A stretch of 64,000 nt of DNA from Spirodela intermedia (taxonomy: Eukaryota > Streptophyta > Magnoliopsida > Alismatales > Araceae). Within the stretch, counting starts at the first letter, position 1. Each line of letters starts with the position of its first letter. Under the pieces are notes generated by a model that was not told where the DNA came from, searched no databases, and worked only from the letters and a program-made list of their open reading frames with translations. The translations under genes and the position numbers were made by a program. Below, in pieces: positions 34,125-45,310 of this stretch. The stretch covers positions 10,881,878 through 10,945,877 of the forward strand of contig LR746264.1 in assembly GCA_902729315.2 (NCBI GenBank). The letters are read 5' to 3'.

Positions 34125-34800
34125 CATCAACTCTATGATATAATGAATTTTGTTGTAAGGAGAAATCTAGATAGATGAGTTTCTTGCATGATATCACGAA
34201 AGTCAAAGATGTAAGTTAGTGAAATAACTTTTGTCACCTCTTGCCACCTTTAACTATTTGTCATTTCCTTGTCAATTTTTCACAAGATTATCATGTATGC
34301 ATCCTATCCATACATACACCCCACATTGGGCTGGAGGGTGAAGATCATCTATATGCCTAATTGTCACTCTATAACTTACCTCGATAAGGACCCAATTGTA
34401 ATAAGAAAACACATTCATCCATATTAAAGTTAAGAAATCAATCCCATGAATCAGATTAAGATCAACTCTATGATATGATCAATTTTGTGGTATGAAGAAA
34501 TCTAGATAATTGAGTTTCTACCATGGTATCACGAAATTCTTCAAAGATGCAAGTTAGTGAAGTTATCTTTGAGCTCCTTTTGTCACCTTCAGTTATATGC
34601 CCACTTTCTTGTTAGTTTTTGCAAGATTATCATGTATACATCTTCTCCATACATACATCCCACATTGGGTTGAAGGGTGAAGATCATCTACATGCCTAAT
34701 TGTCACTCTATGCTAGAAAAAAATTTAGGATTCACTTACCTCTATAAGAACCCAATTGTAATAAGAAGATATGTTCATCTATATTCAAATTAAGAAATTG
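34125..34800. repeat. Tandem duplication, ~327-bp unit, inside gypsy element B
   Basis: The segment starting ATCAACTCTATGATAT near 34,127 recurs from about 34,452. The two copies share the TGAGTTTCT..CATG.TATCACGAAA, CACATTGGG.TG.AGGGTGAAGATCATCTA and GGACCCAATTGTAATAAGAA-type blocks. By eye they agree over most positions, with scattered differences and small indels, so the duplication is old. It covers the region just upstream of the RT start on the minus strand. Confidence 0.8.
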
Positions 34801-35950
34801 ATCTCACATATCACATCAAGATCATTAATCAAGAGGTTTAAGGAGTTCACATGTCGTTTCCATAGGCCTATGCTAAGTGTGGCTCCTTGTGTTATAATTG
34901 AATGTTGTACTATCATTGTGCATCCTCTTGCTGTCATACTCCCCATTTGACGAGGAAATAGACATGATAATTCATATAAAATTGCTTGCCTCAATTGACT
35001 TACTTGCTATCTAAGATTGTTCCAGCCTTATTAGAATATTGGCTGCATGCTATTAGTGTCTTAAATTAGGGACAGTTGCAATTTTGTTATGTTCATCCAC
35101 TCAATAAGACTTCAAAAAGGAGACATGTAAGATCAATTAGGTAGTCAATTTCCACAAAAGCTATGGAAAATCTATCATTGTGTCTACTCATGCCACAACC
35201 TCAAAAAGATATTCAAAATGAGAAACTAATTAGTGATGACACTTTGCCCATTTTACATTTTCATACATCCATGTGTAGATATAAAATATGATGAAACAAA
35301 TCACATTGAATTTTTACCTCACAATGATCTCAATCTATATTCTTTTTCATCTAATATGCTACATGTGCAATTGACTTGTGCACTTATATTGTATGTCCCT
35401 TGCACTTTTGCTCAGACTTATACATTGTAAAGTAGTGTGGCAGTCTCATTTAGTTAGTGATCTTTGGTGGGTCGAGTAGATGTTGTTGTGTCACAAGCTC
35501 TAATAGTGACTACCCCATTGTAGAGTTTTGATTATGGTCATAAGAGAATTGGACGACATCTAGTAAGTTGATATGATTTTCTCAACTCCTTGTCATTGCA
35601 CATGTATTGTTTTTATATATGTCACCAATGTGACACAAATCTCTTCTATCATTGTGGCACTAGTGACCAATATTGATCTAAATGTTGTCTCATGCTTCTT
35701 ACAACTAAGGGTGTTTGTTATTATGTTGACTTGTCTCAACTTGTATTTGAAGGTGAAGTTGGTCCTCTGCCATAAAATTTTACTATCAAGCTTATTTTTA
35801 CATGAGCTCCAACTACGATTTAAAACATTTCCTTGCCACAATTTGTGTATTGACAATGAAGTGGCCACTAAAAGCATCTTAGGTATTTCTGTGGAAGAAT
35901 TGCTTTGACCCTTAGCAATTGCAGGCTTTTTTGCTTGTGACTAACAGAGG

Positions 35951-37499
35951 TAGGGCTCTTGTTGAAACAAATACGCCCGCCTTCCTTATTGCATCAACCA
36001 AGTGAACAACACAGTTCTTGATTGAAAACTTATCTTACATGGACTGTGGATGGTCTGCCCGTGAAATCCGTAGTCTAGTTGATGGTCTAGAGCGTACTAC
36101 CTTTGATTTGAGTCGTATTGTAGTCGGTTCTTCTACCTCAAGAATGTAAACCAGTAAAAGAATAATAAAGAAGCATTTGTTTCTTCACCTTGATGCGCAT
36201 AGAATGAGAAGAACAGGGACAACTCTCTCTGTCTAGCCTGGTCTCGCTTCCTTCCCACACGTCCAGAAGACCTATAATCTCGAGAAGAACATTTCAACAT
36301 CGCAAGTCAAATTGGAAAGAAGCCATATTTCTAGGAATGGAAATGACTAAAAAAAATATGGATTGACACTCTGTGATTCCTACGAGTGAGCGATCCGCCA
36401 GGAGGAAGTGTGATATGAGGGCGTTGAGATCAAATATAGAATGCTTATGACGGTTCCTTGTGAGCCACTCATTTCTCCAAAACAAGAGGTCAAAGTGATT
36501 TTCCTCCGTTTTCCCAAAAAGTCAAAAGGCGTCAGCCTTTGACCATTAAGATACTTATGAATTAACGTGTGTGCAGCACGTAGGAGACGAAGGTGCTAAA
36601 ACCCTTTATCAAGACATCTTTTAAACTATTAGGGTCATCACAAATTACAAAGCAAACGAGCGGCAAAAAGACCTCCTTGATTTTTCATTGCCAATTAACA
36701 CCCAAAATATAAGGTGTGAAGTCTACATAATATTTACTAGAATGCCCTTATGCTACAAACCAATGAGAAAAGTCATAACCTGACGAATTGTGTGGGTATG
36801 TAATTTTTTCCCAGAAATATTATCGATTCATCAAAAAAGATTCCCTCATGTCCAAGTAGTGAAGAGCTATAGAGAGTTGTGGTTGACTGTTGGTCAACAT
36901 AGAGCACGAATTGAATCAAAATAACTACAAGGGTGTGACAGCTGTGTTGCTGTGTCTACCGAAAACAGAAGAATATGTTCCATCCGAACCTAACTGCAAA
37001 TATTTCCTTCTGGCTCCTGCTCAACCGCCGGCTTCCGAACCTTTCAGATACAAAGAGGGGTTCGGGACCTCATCTCTGTCAAGAAGGGAGAAAGATGGAC
37101 AAATCCCCTACTGACAAGAAATGGGGGGGAACAAAAGAAGTCAATACAATCTAGATACAGACGAGCAGACTAGCACGCGGTGATCAAGGTCGATAGGATT
37201 AGGAAAGAGCACACTACTTACTCTACGCCTTAAACCTGGGAAGATGCGGAAACGAGAGTACGGGCCGTCTCGCTGCATCAGAAGAAGACAAATTCAATCG
37301 GGCAGAACGATTAGTTCTTAGGGCTATCGGTCATGCACCCGTTCTCCCAGCATTCTTCCAAAGAACGAACCCACCGACCAACCCGCCGACGCTCAGCATG
37401 CAGACGGCGAAGGGACAACTTGGACAGGGAACTTTTTTGTTTCACCTCTTTTAGAATCCACTTGGGTGTGACTCGGGCGATTCCGTCCGGCGTTCATCT
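35951..37499. other. Transition from repeat block to gene-rich DNA, no gene recognised
   Basis: Composition rises from AT-rich to balanced. An imperfect inverted repeat (GTCAAAAGGC / GCCTTTGAC, containing W-box TTGAC cores) lies near 36,521-36,543. No known protein family is recognisable. Confidence 0.4.
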
Positions 37500-37690
37500 T
37501 GGGCTGACTGAATTTGGGCTGGACTGAAGGCCCAATATAGAAAGAGACCGGGCCGACAAGACTTTGGGCCTGTAGTGGTTTCCCTCCGAAGGGATTTAGA
37601 GTCTGGGCCTTGGCCTACCAGATGGAGAGACGTACTGCCTGACCAGGAAATGGGCTCGCACCATCAGAAGCGGATTGGACGCGCAAAGCG
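37500..37690. promoter_or_regulatory. TGGGCY/GGCCCA motif cluster without an assigned gene
   Basis: At least six TGGGCT, TGGGCC or GGCCCA hexamers lie within 190 bp. Such clusters mark promoters of housekeeping genes elsewhere in plants, and the one near 3.7 kb sits upstream of eIF3f. Here no coding gene is recognised nearby. Confidence 0.3.
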
Positions 37691-40600
37691 GTATTAGGCT
37701 GGTTATGGTGGACTGATATTTCTCGTGGCGAGCTCGGGCCGGAAGTGGGAGGCTGCGTGCGAGGGATGCAAGGGTTCCCGGTTGAGACGCGGAATTCTCG
37801 CCCGCACCCCTTTCTTCTCTCTCTCTCTCTCTCTCGCTCCCCATCTAACTCTTAAGACTGTAGGAAGAAAGAAGAATTGACGGGAACCAAGCATCACACG
37901 TCGACTCAGCTGAATAAAGCAAAAAAGAGGTTTTTGGGCGCGGCGCAGAGAGAGGAAGAGATTGAGAGAGAGCTGGCTGGGAGATGATAAAGGAGGTTGC
38001 GGCGCTGAGTATAACGAAACCACCATGACTCTTGCGGTGGAGAACAGGGATTCTGCAGCGATAGAAGGATTCATGAACAGAGGGCAAACGTCTGTGGGTG
38101 CTCTACACGAGCTCTCCCCGAGTTTGTTCGTGGAAACTGATGTGTATACATGTATTACTGAAGCCGAAATTCTGCAGAGTCGATAGGGGAACTCAGACTC
38201 GGAATACGGATGTCTTGGTTTTCGGTTTCAAAGGCAGTATTTACAATTCGAACCATATTATTTATTTGACTGAAACGTAGCTAGGATCAATGTCAGGACG
38301 TCATCCCCCACCCCTAAAATTCGTCGAGAATTATAATTTGTCCAACTTGACGAGCAGATCGATTATGCGCTTAAACTATATCAGATTCAACAACGTGACC
38401 CAAACATATTCAACGGCCACTGTCCATCCAGGCCAGATTTGTTTTCTATTTTCCTCGTGCAATCTTCCACGGGGGATCCGTGCTAACGGCTGGTGCAGGA
38501 TCCAAGTCCTTTGCCCCGTCTCTGTCGGAGAAGAGCCCCATCACTGCATGTTTCCATGGGATCTTGATCTCCCGTCAATGGCCGGAATATATCCGCAGGG
38601 TGAGAACCCTGGACAACTCTAGTGGAGCAGGGTGGCCGCCTTCCTTGCAACAGTACTCGGCCTACTTTTTCTGGAGCCTAATCAGTGATGATGGCGTCCT
38701 TCTTTTACCGAGCCGGGCGGTCCCACGCGGGGAGAGTGAGTCGCCGTGATCATCCTCGGCGAACGCAGCTGCCGCGGACGGAGAAGGTAACGAAGGGGAA
38801 GACATCCCCTTGGGTCTCTCTCCAGGTGACACGTCACGGGCATCGTTGTCGTAGTAAATCTTATTCCGTTGGTATAACTGAGATCGCATCATTTTAAGCC
38901 TGGTCGTGTCGAATCAACTTGGCAGAGGACGGCGAGCTTGCCGCAGCGAAACGAGAGCCACAAGCCCGATAGATTTCATCGGCGGAACCAAACAAAGCAG
39001 CCTCCGGTTTAATCTTTCCGCTAAAACAAATGGGCCTAACGTAAGTATTAAAAGAAGCTGGCACTCCCAGATAGAATAGTTTCTGGATATCAGCTAAATG
39101 ATAACGGAGGAGAGGACAAGAGGGGTGCTTAAACAAGTGCAGTGTGCCGACTGTGGACCGTCCGTCGGAGCGTCGCCGGGTCCACCGGAGGAGGGTTGCG
39201 ATCTGGCGATGTGGCGGTGGGCTGGCGGAGGGTGGGTGGTGGGGAAGGGTTGGGAACATCTCAACGGAGGAGGGGGAAGAGTGAGGTGCTGCCGTATCCT
39301 TGTGGGCCTACTCACCAAATCCTGCCCTCGGCTAGATAGCACCAGCCCTCTTCATGGGTGCCTCGCTTGGACCACAGCCACGCTCCTGTCTTCCACAGAT
39401 ATTTCTCTCTCCTCCCCTCCCTCCTCCCAGAAGTAGAGTTATTTATCTCTGGAGCAAATGGAGGATGCCGCCGGCAGCGTTGATAAACAACCGTCGGTTA
39501 CGTCGTCTACGTTTTACTTCACCTGCCCCAATCGACTGCTATCGTCCTCTTTCTGCGCTAAGCCTAGCGCGATGGCTCCTCTGAATCAGAGACGAAATCG
39601 AAGATGAGCCGTCGGAGAGGATCTCCCAGGATCGATATGGATGTGCAGACAGATACGCGAGAGAGAGACAGAGAGAGACAGATAAGGCGAAAGAGATGGG
39701 AGCGCAGAGGAAAGGTTAGTGAGTGACCGAGAGAAGCGAAGGGGGTTCCATTTGGAGGGAGGCAGACGGCGATGCAGTGGATGAGGGGACGGCAAGGGCG
39801 AGAGGACAGCAGGAGATTCCTTCCAGCCCATCTCACCCTCCTCACGTAATCTGCATACTAAAAAAGGACGGCCCTTCCCAAATGAAGCCGATTGCCGCAC
39901 ATGATCTCTTCCATAGCCAGGGAACCCTAGACCGGCATTATCGGCGATCACCGACCGGCACCTCTTTTAATCCCAAGCCAACTCCCTCTTGCGGTTCCTT
40001 GGTACTTGAACACCGTGCTGTGTTTGCTCCATTGTCAGTGGAGCTTACTGCCTCTTAGCTGTGTTTGCTCCAAGGGTGGGGAGAGATTATAAAGCAGATC
40101 GTACAGGTGGATCGGTTGCATGCAACTCTCTTACACTGATCTTACGTAGATCAACTCCCGATCATACCATACTTTACGTGTGCATGGGCACGACGATTAT
40201 GGCCCTTAACAGTATATCCTGAACGAGTCGTCGTTCATGTCCTGACTACCTCTCTCTCTCTCCCTCTCCCTTTCTCTCTCTATATGTTGTGGCATGCAGC
40301 GGGGGGGGGGGTTATCTTTCTCGTGCCTGCCTTGAATCATCGTTGACTTCCAGCGAAGAGGTAGCGTCAAGATCCCGCGTCTCTCAGAGGATGGATGATC
40401 GGGGGGAATAAGAGCCGCCCGCCCGCTTGAGACTCCGGAGAGACGTCTAGATTCTAATTTGGCACGCATTCTTGAAACAGATTCTTGCTTCCGTCGACAG
40501 AGACCGAGGTTTCACGCCGTCGGAGGTGGATTAGCGAGCGAGGCGCGTATTTAAAGTCCCAAGTGGAGCGATGCCGGGATCGCATTAAATGGTAGAGAAA

Positions 40601-42171
40601 GCCACCTCGGTGAAGTGCCCGTGAAGGAGACGACCCGGTGCTCTCACGGACCCCTCCCCCGCATCTCTTCTGATTAGTACAACTCACAGGCGATCTCGAA
40701 CCTTCGACTGACGCCCAGATGGGTCCGTTTGTCGACACTTTTGTATCGAATTGGCGAAGAAAAACAAGAACTTGGCTCGCCGAGTGGAAACCCACCAGGT
40801 GGACGGCCGGCGCTCGTCGGCGGGGAGGCTGATCACATGCGGTTGAACAAGTTAGCAATGGAGTTGCTGTCGAAGACGGGAAGGGCACGGAGACGCCGCC
40901 ACATGGTGGCGCCCCCCACCCTCCCCCTCCCCCCCACGACCGGCAGTTTCTTCTTGGCTCCGTCCTGACGCGTGCCTCTGGCCGGCAACCTCACCGGAGG
41001 AGCAGTGCGTCGGTGACAGATGCTCATCTAATCAATGCACCTAGACTTCCGCCCCCTCTTCATTAGATGAGGCCCCGGTGGCGAGCTTAACATGTCGTCA
41101 AGTCCGTCAGGGGGCTCCTGCTATTAATCTTCCTCCTCCTCTGGGGAACTTAAGTGGAACCGATTGCACGTACGCCAAACCCTAACTCAGACTATTTGAT
41201 CTCTTCGTCATCACCACTGACCGGGTTTTTATTACAATTTGCGGAAAGATTTGCGAGTTAACTAATACCAGGGCACGTGAATGGGAAGGAAGATCGTATC
41301 GTGGCCTCGTACGATTTTATTTTTTTCTGCTGTTCGCGAACGCGGGCAGCGGTCAGATCCGGCGCTCCGGAGAGGAGATCTGAGCCGTCGAGATTCTGGG
41401 CAAATATCGGCGTCCGAAGAGCCCCCCGCCGTTTGACCGGCGGCGCCGCCACATGGCGGGTGTTGTCGACAAGTGGAAGTTGGCGTCGGCTTTCTCCGCC
41501 AACTCATCCCCCACCGTCCGCCCGCTCTCCGGCTGGGATATTTCTCTCAGCCGACTCGCTCCTGACCGTCCATCGGCCGCTGCTAGCCGAGATATTTTTA
41601 ATCCCCACTTATAACGCCTAATATTCATCATATTTACACATCTCGCTTACTTATATACTTTTTTACTTGGGCTTGGAAGATATACACGCGGGTGCAATGT
41701 CCTGGCAGATTTTATTTTTATGCCATTTATCTAATATTTCTCGGTATTTACTTTCTGGGAACAGTAGACGATATTTGAAAAATAAGATAATACGCGGGGA
41801 GCGGGGGAGGAGAGCGACGGTAATACGGTCCACCGCACGGACAACAGAATCGGGGACACGTGACTGGCCCTTGGATGCAGAGATCAAGCGGCCAGGATCG
41901 ACGGATCTGGCATTCTACCCCCCCTCCACCTCTTCTCACGGCGGCAAAACGGTGTGGAAAGCGGGGAGCCCCGGGGGAGCAGGGACGGCCCTCGCTCTGC
42001 GACGTGTCCTCCCGCCACTGGCTGGCCCGATATTTTCACATTCCCGCCCCTCAATTATTTTCGATCGGATTATATTTCGAAAAAATCTCGCTCGAGCATC
42101 TTTGTGTTGGCTCTGGGTTTATTTTATTATCATATATTAATATTTTAGATAAGAGTTTTTGGGCACGCAAA
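37691..42171. other. Long GC-rich intergenic region, no gene recognised
   Basis: It contains CT/GA tracts (near 37,815, 40,252 and elsewhere), a run of G near 40,300, and AAACCCTA-type telo-box sequence near 41,178. Scattered short frames lack family resemblance and are open mainly because of GC-rich composition. The last kilobase is probably the upstream region of the TPR gene. Confidence 0.45.
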
Positions 42172-42178
42172 TATAAAC
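42172..42178 (+). promoter_or_regulatory. Possible TATA box of the TPR gene
   Basis: TATAAAC occurs in the context GCAAATATAAACGGACC about 400 bp upstream of the ATG. This would give a 5' UTR of about 370 nt containing the CT repeat. Weak evidence. Confidence 0.3.
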
Positions 42179-42278
42179 GGACCCTGGGGGGAAAGGGGGT
42201 CTCGAGAGATCCGGTGGTTGAGAGAGCACCTCCTGTACCCTAGAAAAGCCCCCTCGCCCTCTCGCTACCTCCTGCGGC

Positions 42279-42280
<2 letters not shown>

Positions 42281-42316
<36 letters not shown>
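42281..42316. repeat. (CT)18 microsatellite in the putative 5' UTR of the TPR gene
   Basis: Uninterrupted CT repeat 265 bp upstream of the ATG, on the sense strand. Confidence 0.9.
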
Positions 42317-42318
<2 letters not shown>

Positions 42319-42491
42319 TGCGATTTCTGTCCGCCACCATAGAGTGTTTCTGGGTGGGAAGAGCTTCCCGGTGGTGGAAGGGGAGCAATTAAAGATCCGA
42401 TCGAAAGTGATCCCTCAAACTTTCCCCTCGTCCGGCGGTTCACGCGATTCCTCGCGGAGGGGTTTGACCTACTGCGAGGAGGAGCCTCTTC

Positions 42492-42521
42492 ATGGGGGTG
42501 GTTGACGTCGGCTCCAATTGA
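42492..42521 (+). CDS. Short upstream ORF in the leader of the TPR gene
   Basis: An ATG at 42,492 opens a 9-codon frame (MGVVDVGSN) closed by TGA at 42,519-42,521, about 60 bp before the main ATG and in another frame. If the transcript starts upstream, as the putative TATA box suggests, this could dampen translation of the main frame. No known conserved peptide is recognised. Confidence 0.3.
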   Translation: MGVVDVGSN

Positions 42522-42580
42522 GGGGAAAGAGGAGCAGCAGAGGAACCCCTCCCTCCAGCCCTCCGGGAAGGAGAGCAGAG

Positions 42581-44787
42581 ATGGGCGTGAAGGTCGCGGC
42601 AACCTGCTTGCATTTGTCGCAGACTCTGCTTCCTCATCCGCCTCCGTCGTCACACTGCTACTCCTACCAGTCGCTGGCCTCCTCTTCCCCTTCTTCCTCT
42701 TCCCCGTCTTTGTCGTCTCCTCCGATCTCCTCCGTCGGCTCGGGGAGACGGCGGCGGAGGAGGAGCTTGGGGGGGCTGGAGGGGACCCTCGCGTGCCATG
42801 TCTTCCACCTGGGCGACCGGACCACCTTTCTTGGCGGCGGCGGGGGAGGGCTCTTCAGATCAAGATCTTGCGACATGGTCTCTGGACTGGATGCGGAGCA
42901 GGGGACGACTCTCCGGAGGGTCGTCAGCGCAAGCCTGACGGACAGCTTCTTCTCCGACGGAGATGACGAGGACGAGGAAGACTTCGCGAGGCGGCTGCAG
43001 GATTTGGCCTTTCGATGCCAAGAGGACGCAGCGGCACAAGCCGACGCCTTCTTCGCCGAGAATTCACGAAATCAGGGAGAAGGGGAACCGGGCACCGACG
43101 ATTTCCGTCTCAGAGACTACGACGATTCCTTCAGCGTCGCCGGCGGCGGAATCTCGACATCCCAGTTCCACCCTTCTTACTCCGCCAACGGCCAACCTTC
43201 CCCCACAGCGTCCGCTACTCCACCCCCGTGGCTGGGGGTCCGCCCAGAGCCTCCCGACTGGGTGGAGGAGGGGCGACGGGAGATCGTCCCCGCGGCAGGC
43301 AGCGTGGAGCGGAACGCCGCCAGCGTCGATCTGCCGCTTTCTCTCCGGATCCTTAAGCGTAAGAAGCGGTGGGAGTCAGAGAGCTGGATTAGGGAGGCAA
43401 GCGAGACGGCGGCCTGCTCAGTGAAGAAGGCCCTATCGTCGCTGGTCTTCATCATCCGGGAGCTTCAGAGCTACGCGCTCCAGCTGCGCACTGGCGCTCT
43501 CTTCTGCGACGGCAGCCTCCAGGAGATTCTGGGTCGCGTTCACCGGGAGGTGCACGCTTCCTTCTGCTGGCTATTTGGCCACATCTTCGCCTCCACCCCT
43601 ACCCTCATGGTCTCCGTCATGCTTCTTCTCGCCAACTTCACCGTCTACTCCATGGGCCACGGCGTCGCCGTCGCCGCTCCATCCATGGGCCCTTCGCTTC
43701 TGCCCCAGCCCTGCCCTGCCATGACCGCCACCTTCGTCGCCAGCGACGAGATTCAACAGAAGCCAGCGCCGCCGTCCTGGTACGGCGCGGCGCCCTCGAC
43801 GGCAGTTTCCTTCTCGTCCGGCTGGAAGACGGTGTCGATTGGATTAAACGGCGGGGGCGGCGGAGGGGGCAAGGTGGGCGCCGTGGCCGGAGCAAGCGAT
43901 GACGGTCGCTGGGGAGAAGGCTTGTCGTCTCTGCACCAGCGCCGGACCATCTTACCCGACGGCATCTCGTCGTTGCCGTCCACGACGAGGACAGGAGACC
44001 CTTCGGACAGCGAGGGGGCGGATAAAGGGACGGCGGTGGTGCCGGTGGAAGAGGAGGAGAGGGTATGGAGCCGGATTGTGGAAGAGGCGGCGCAGATGCA
44101 GGCGGCGAACAGGGACGAGGCGCTCATGGACCAGGAAACACTGCAGCGACTCGTATCGCCGGTGGTGGTGGAGGCGGTGCCCGACGAGGACTACCCGGAC
44201 TACCTACGGACGGAGCTGATGTACCAGCAGGCTGTGAGCCAGGATCCCACCAACGCCATGCTCCTCTGCAATTTCGCCCAGTTCCTCTACCTCGTCTCCC
44301 GCGACCACGACAGGTACGGTCGTCTTTCTTCTTCACATTTTACATTTCATTAGGCAATAGAGATTCTCGAACTGCTCCCACCACTTCGGGGAGGAAGTGA
44401 GGATCCCGCACCTTCCACTTTTAGGCCTGCCCGGAGATTTGGGCACCCACCCGTTTATTAATTGAACGATAACTCTGCCTCTGCTTGGTAAGTATTCCAT
44501 AATGTGAAATTGGTTGTGACAGGGCGGAGTACTACTTCAAGAGGGCGGCGGAGATGCAGCCGCCGGACGCAGAGGCGTTGGGGCGGTACGCGAGCTTCCT
44601 GTGGCTGGCGAAGAACGACCTTGGCGCGGCGGAGGAGACGTACCTGGAGGCCATCGCCGCCGACCCCGGCAACACCGCCCACGCGGCAAATTACGCCCAC
44701 TTCCTGTGGAACACCGGCGGTGAGGACACTTGCTACCCGCTCAGTGGTCTCGACGAGGAGGAAGGGGCAGAGGAGGAGGAGGCCTAG
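42581..44787 (+). CDS. Plant tetratricopeptide repeat (TPR)-like superfamily protein
   Basis: Protein of 665 residues from two exons, 42,581-44,313 and 44,523-44,787. The junction is AG|GTACGG ... GACAG|GGCGGAG in phase 2 and rejoins RDHDR|AEYYFKRA. The C-terminal third carries TPR-like helices: DYLRTELMYQQAVSQDPTNAMLLCNFAQFLY, then AEYYFKRAAEMQPPDAEALGRYASFLW, then AEETYLEAIAADPGNTAHAANYAHFLW. This is the pattern of a plant-specific TPR family with a degenerate N-terminal half. That half is rich in Ser, Gly and Arg; a Leu/Val-rich stretch at about residues 332-360 (around TLMVSVMLLLANF) is hydrophobic enough to be a membrane segment. The acidic tail ends EEEEA. The first in-frame ATG was chosen. 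TPRs mediate protein-protein contacts; the biological role of this family is not known to me. Confidence 0.85.
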
Positions 44788-45259
44788 AGATGGAGCGGCG
44801 ACGGTCGCGGCGCCCCCCCCGCCTTCTTTGCCTCTTGGATCGATCCATCTCCTGTTATATTCTCATCCCCCTCCCTTCTCCTCCTTGCACCATACGAAGA
44901 ACATATAGCGGACTTAAAGACGTGAATATATGAGTAAGCTCGCCTCCGGCCACTGCTACTGCGAAGTGATCTCGAGCAGAAGGTGACAGAACTATGTATC
45001 GAGTGATTCCAGTAGTCATACTGATGAATGAATAACGAGACCTGAGGAGTTCTCTCTGTAGCTCTCTCTCTCTCTCTTCCCAAGGTCAGCCCCGTGCCGC
45101 GTGGGTGGATGGACGATGGACGATGGCTGAAAGCTAGCTCGGTTTTCAATGAGCCTTTCGTTAACTTTTACTCCCCCGGCTTGGCTTTACCACTCGGCCA
45201 TAATTCCCCCCGCCGGTGGCTGTTTTCTGGAAGGAGATCGGATGGGAGAACGTGCCGCT

Positions 45260-45310
<51 letters not shown>

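Larger units (their letters stand above)
30686..35950 (-). mobile_element. Decayed Ty3/gypsy element(s) B
   Basis: Minus-strand fragments in gypsy order can be recognised. Near 33,940-34,130 are HYIIELMLKSPPPAQ, TPLAHSR and ILLVKKK (start of RT). Near 33,650-33,930 are FGFTMPPFELTTIQSLF, then an EHLQ-like segment and KNYGFLV (RT palm and thumb). Near 33,080-33,200 is a degenerate RNase H end. The untranslated end at 32,115-32,310 resembles element A at 18,970-19,150. The part 30,686-31,900 is non-coding and may be the spacer belonging to LTR copy 3. Gag and the 5' LTR are not recognised, and the right limit is a guess from base composition. It is thoroughly inactivated by stops and frameshifts. 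Confidence 0.7.

Noticed and set aside
36294-36485. Minus-strand frame considered as a LINE endonuclease remnant
   Set aside because: Only a vague resemblance to the SDH-type endonuclease motif and no neighbouring LINE reverse transcriptase.
40838-40968. Short plus-strand frame near 40.8 kb as a gene
   Set aside because: Frame is short, Arg/Pro-rich and without resemblance to any family; no splice-consistent neighbours found.
42502-44400. Several frames over 100 codons overlapping the TPR gene on both strands
   Set aside because: Arg/Pro/Gly-rich shadow translations of the TPR exon with no domain; only one frame continues sensibly across the splice junction.
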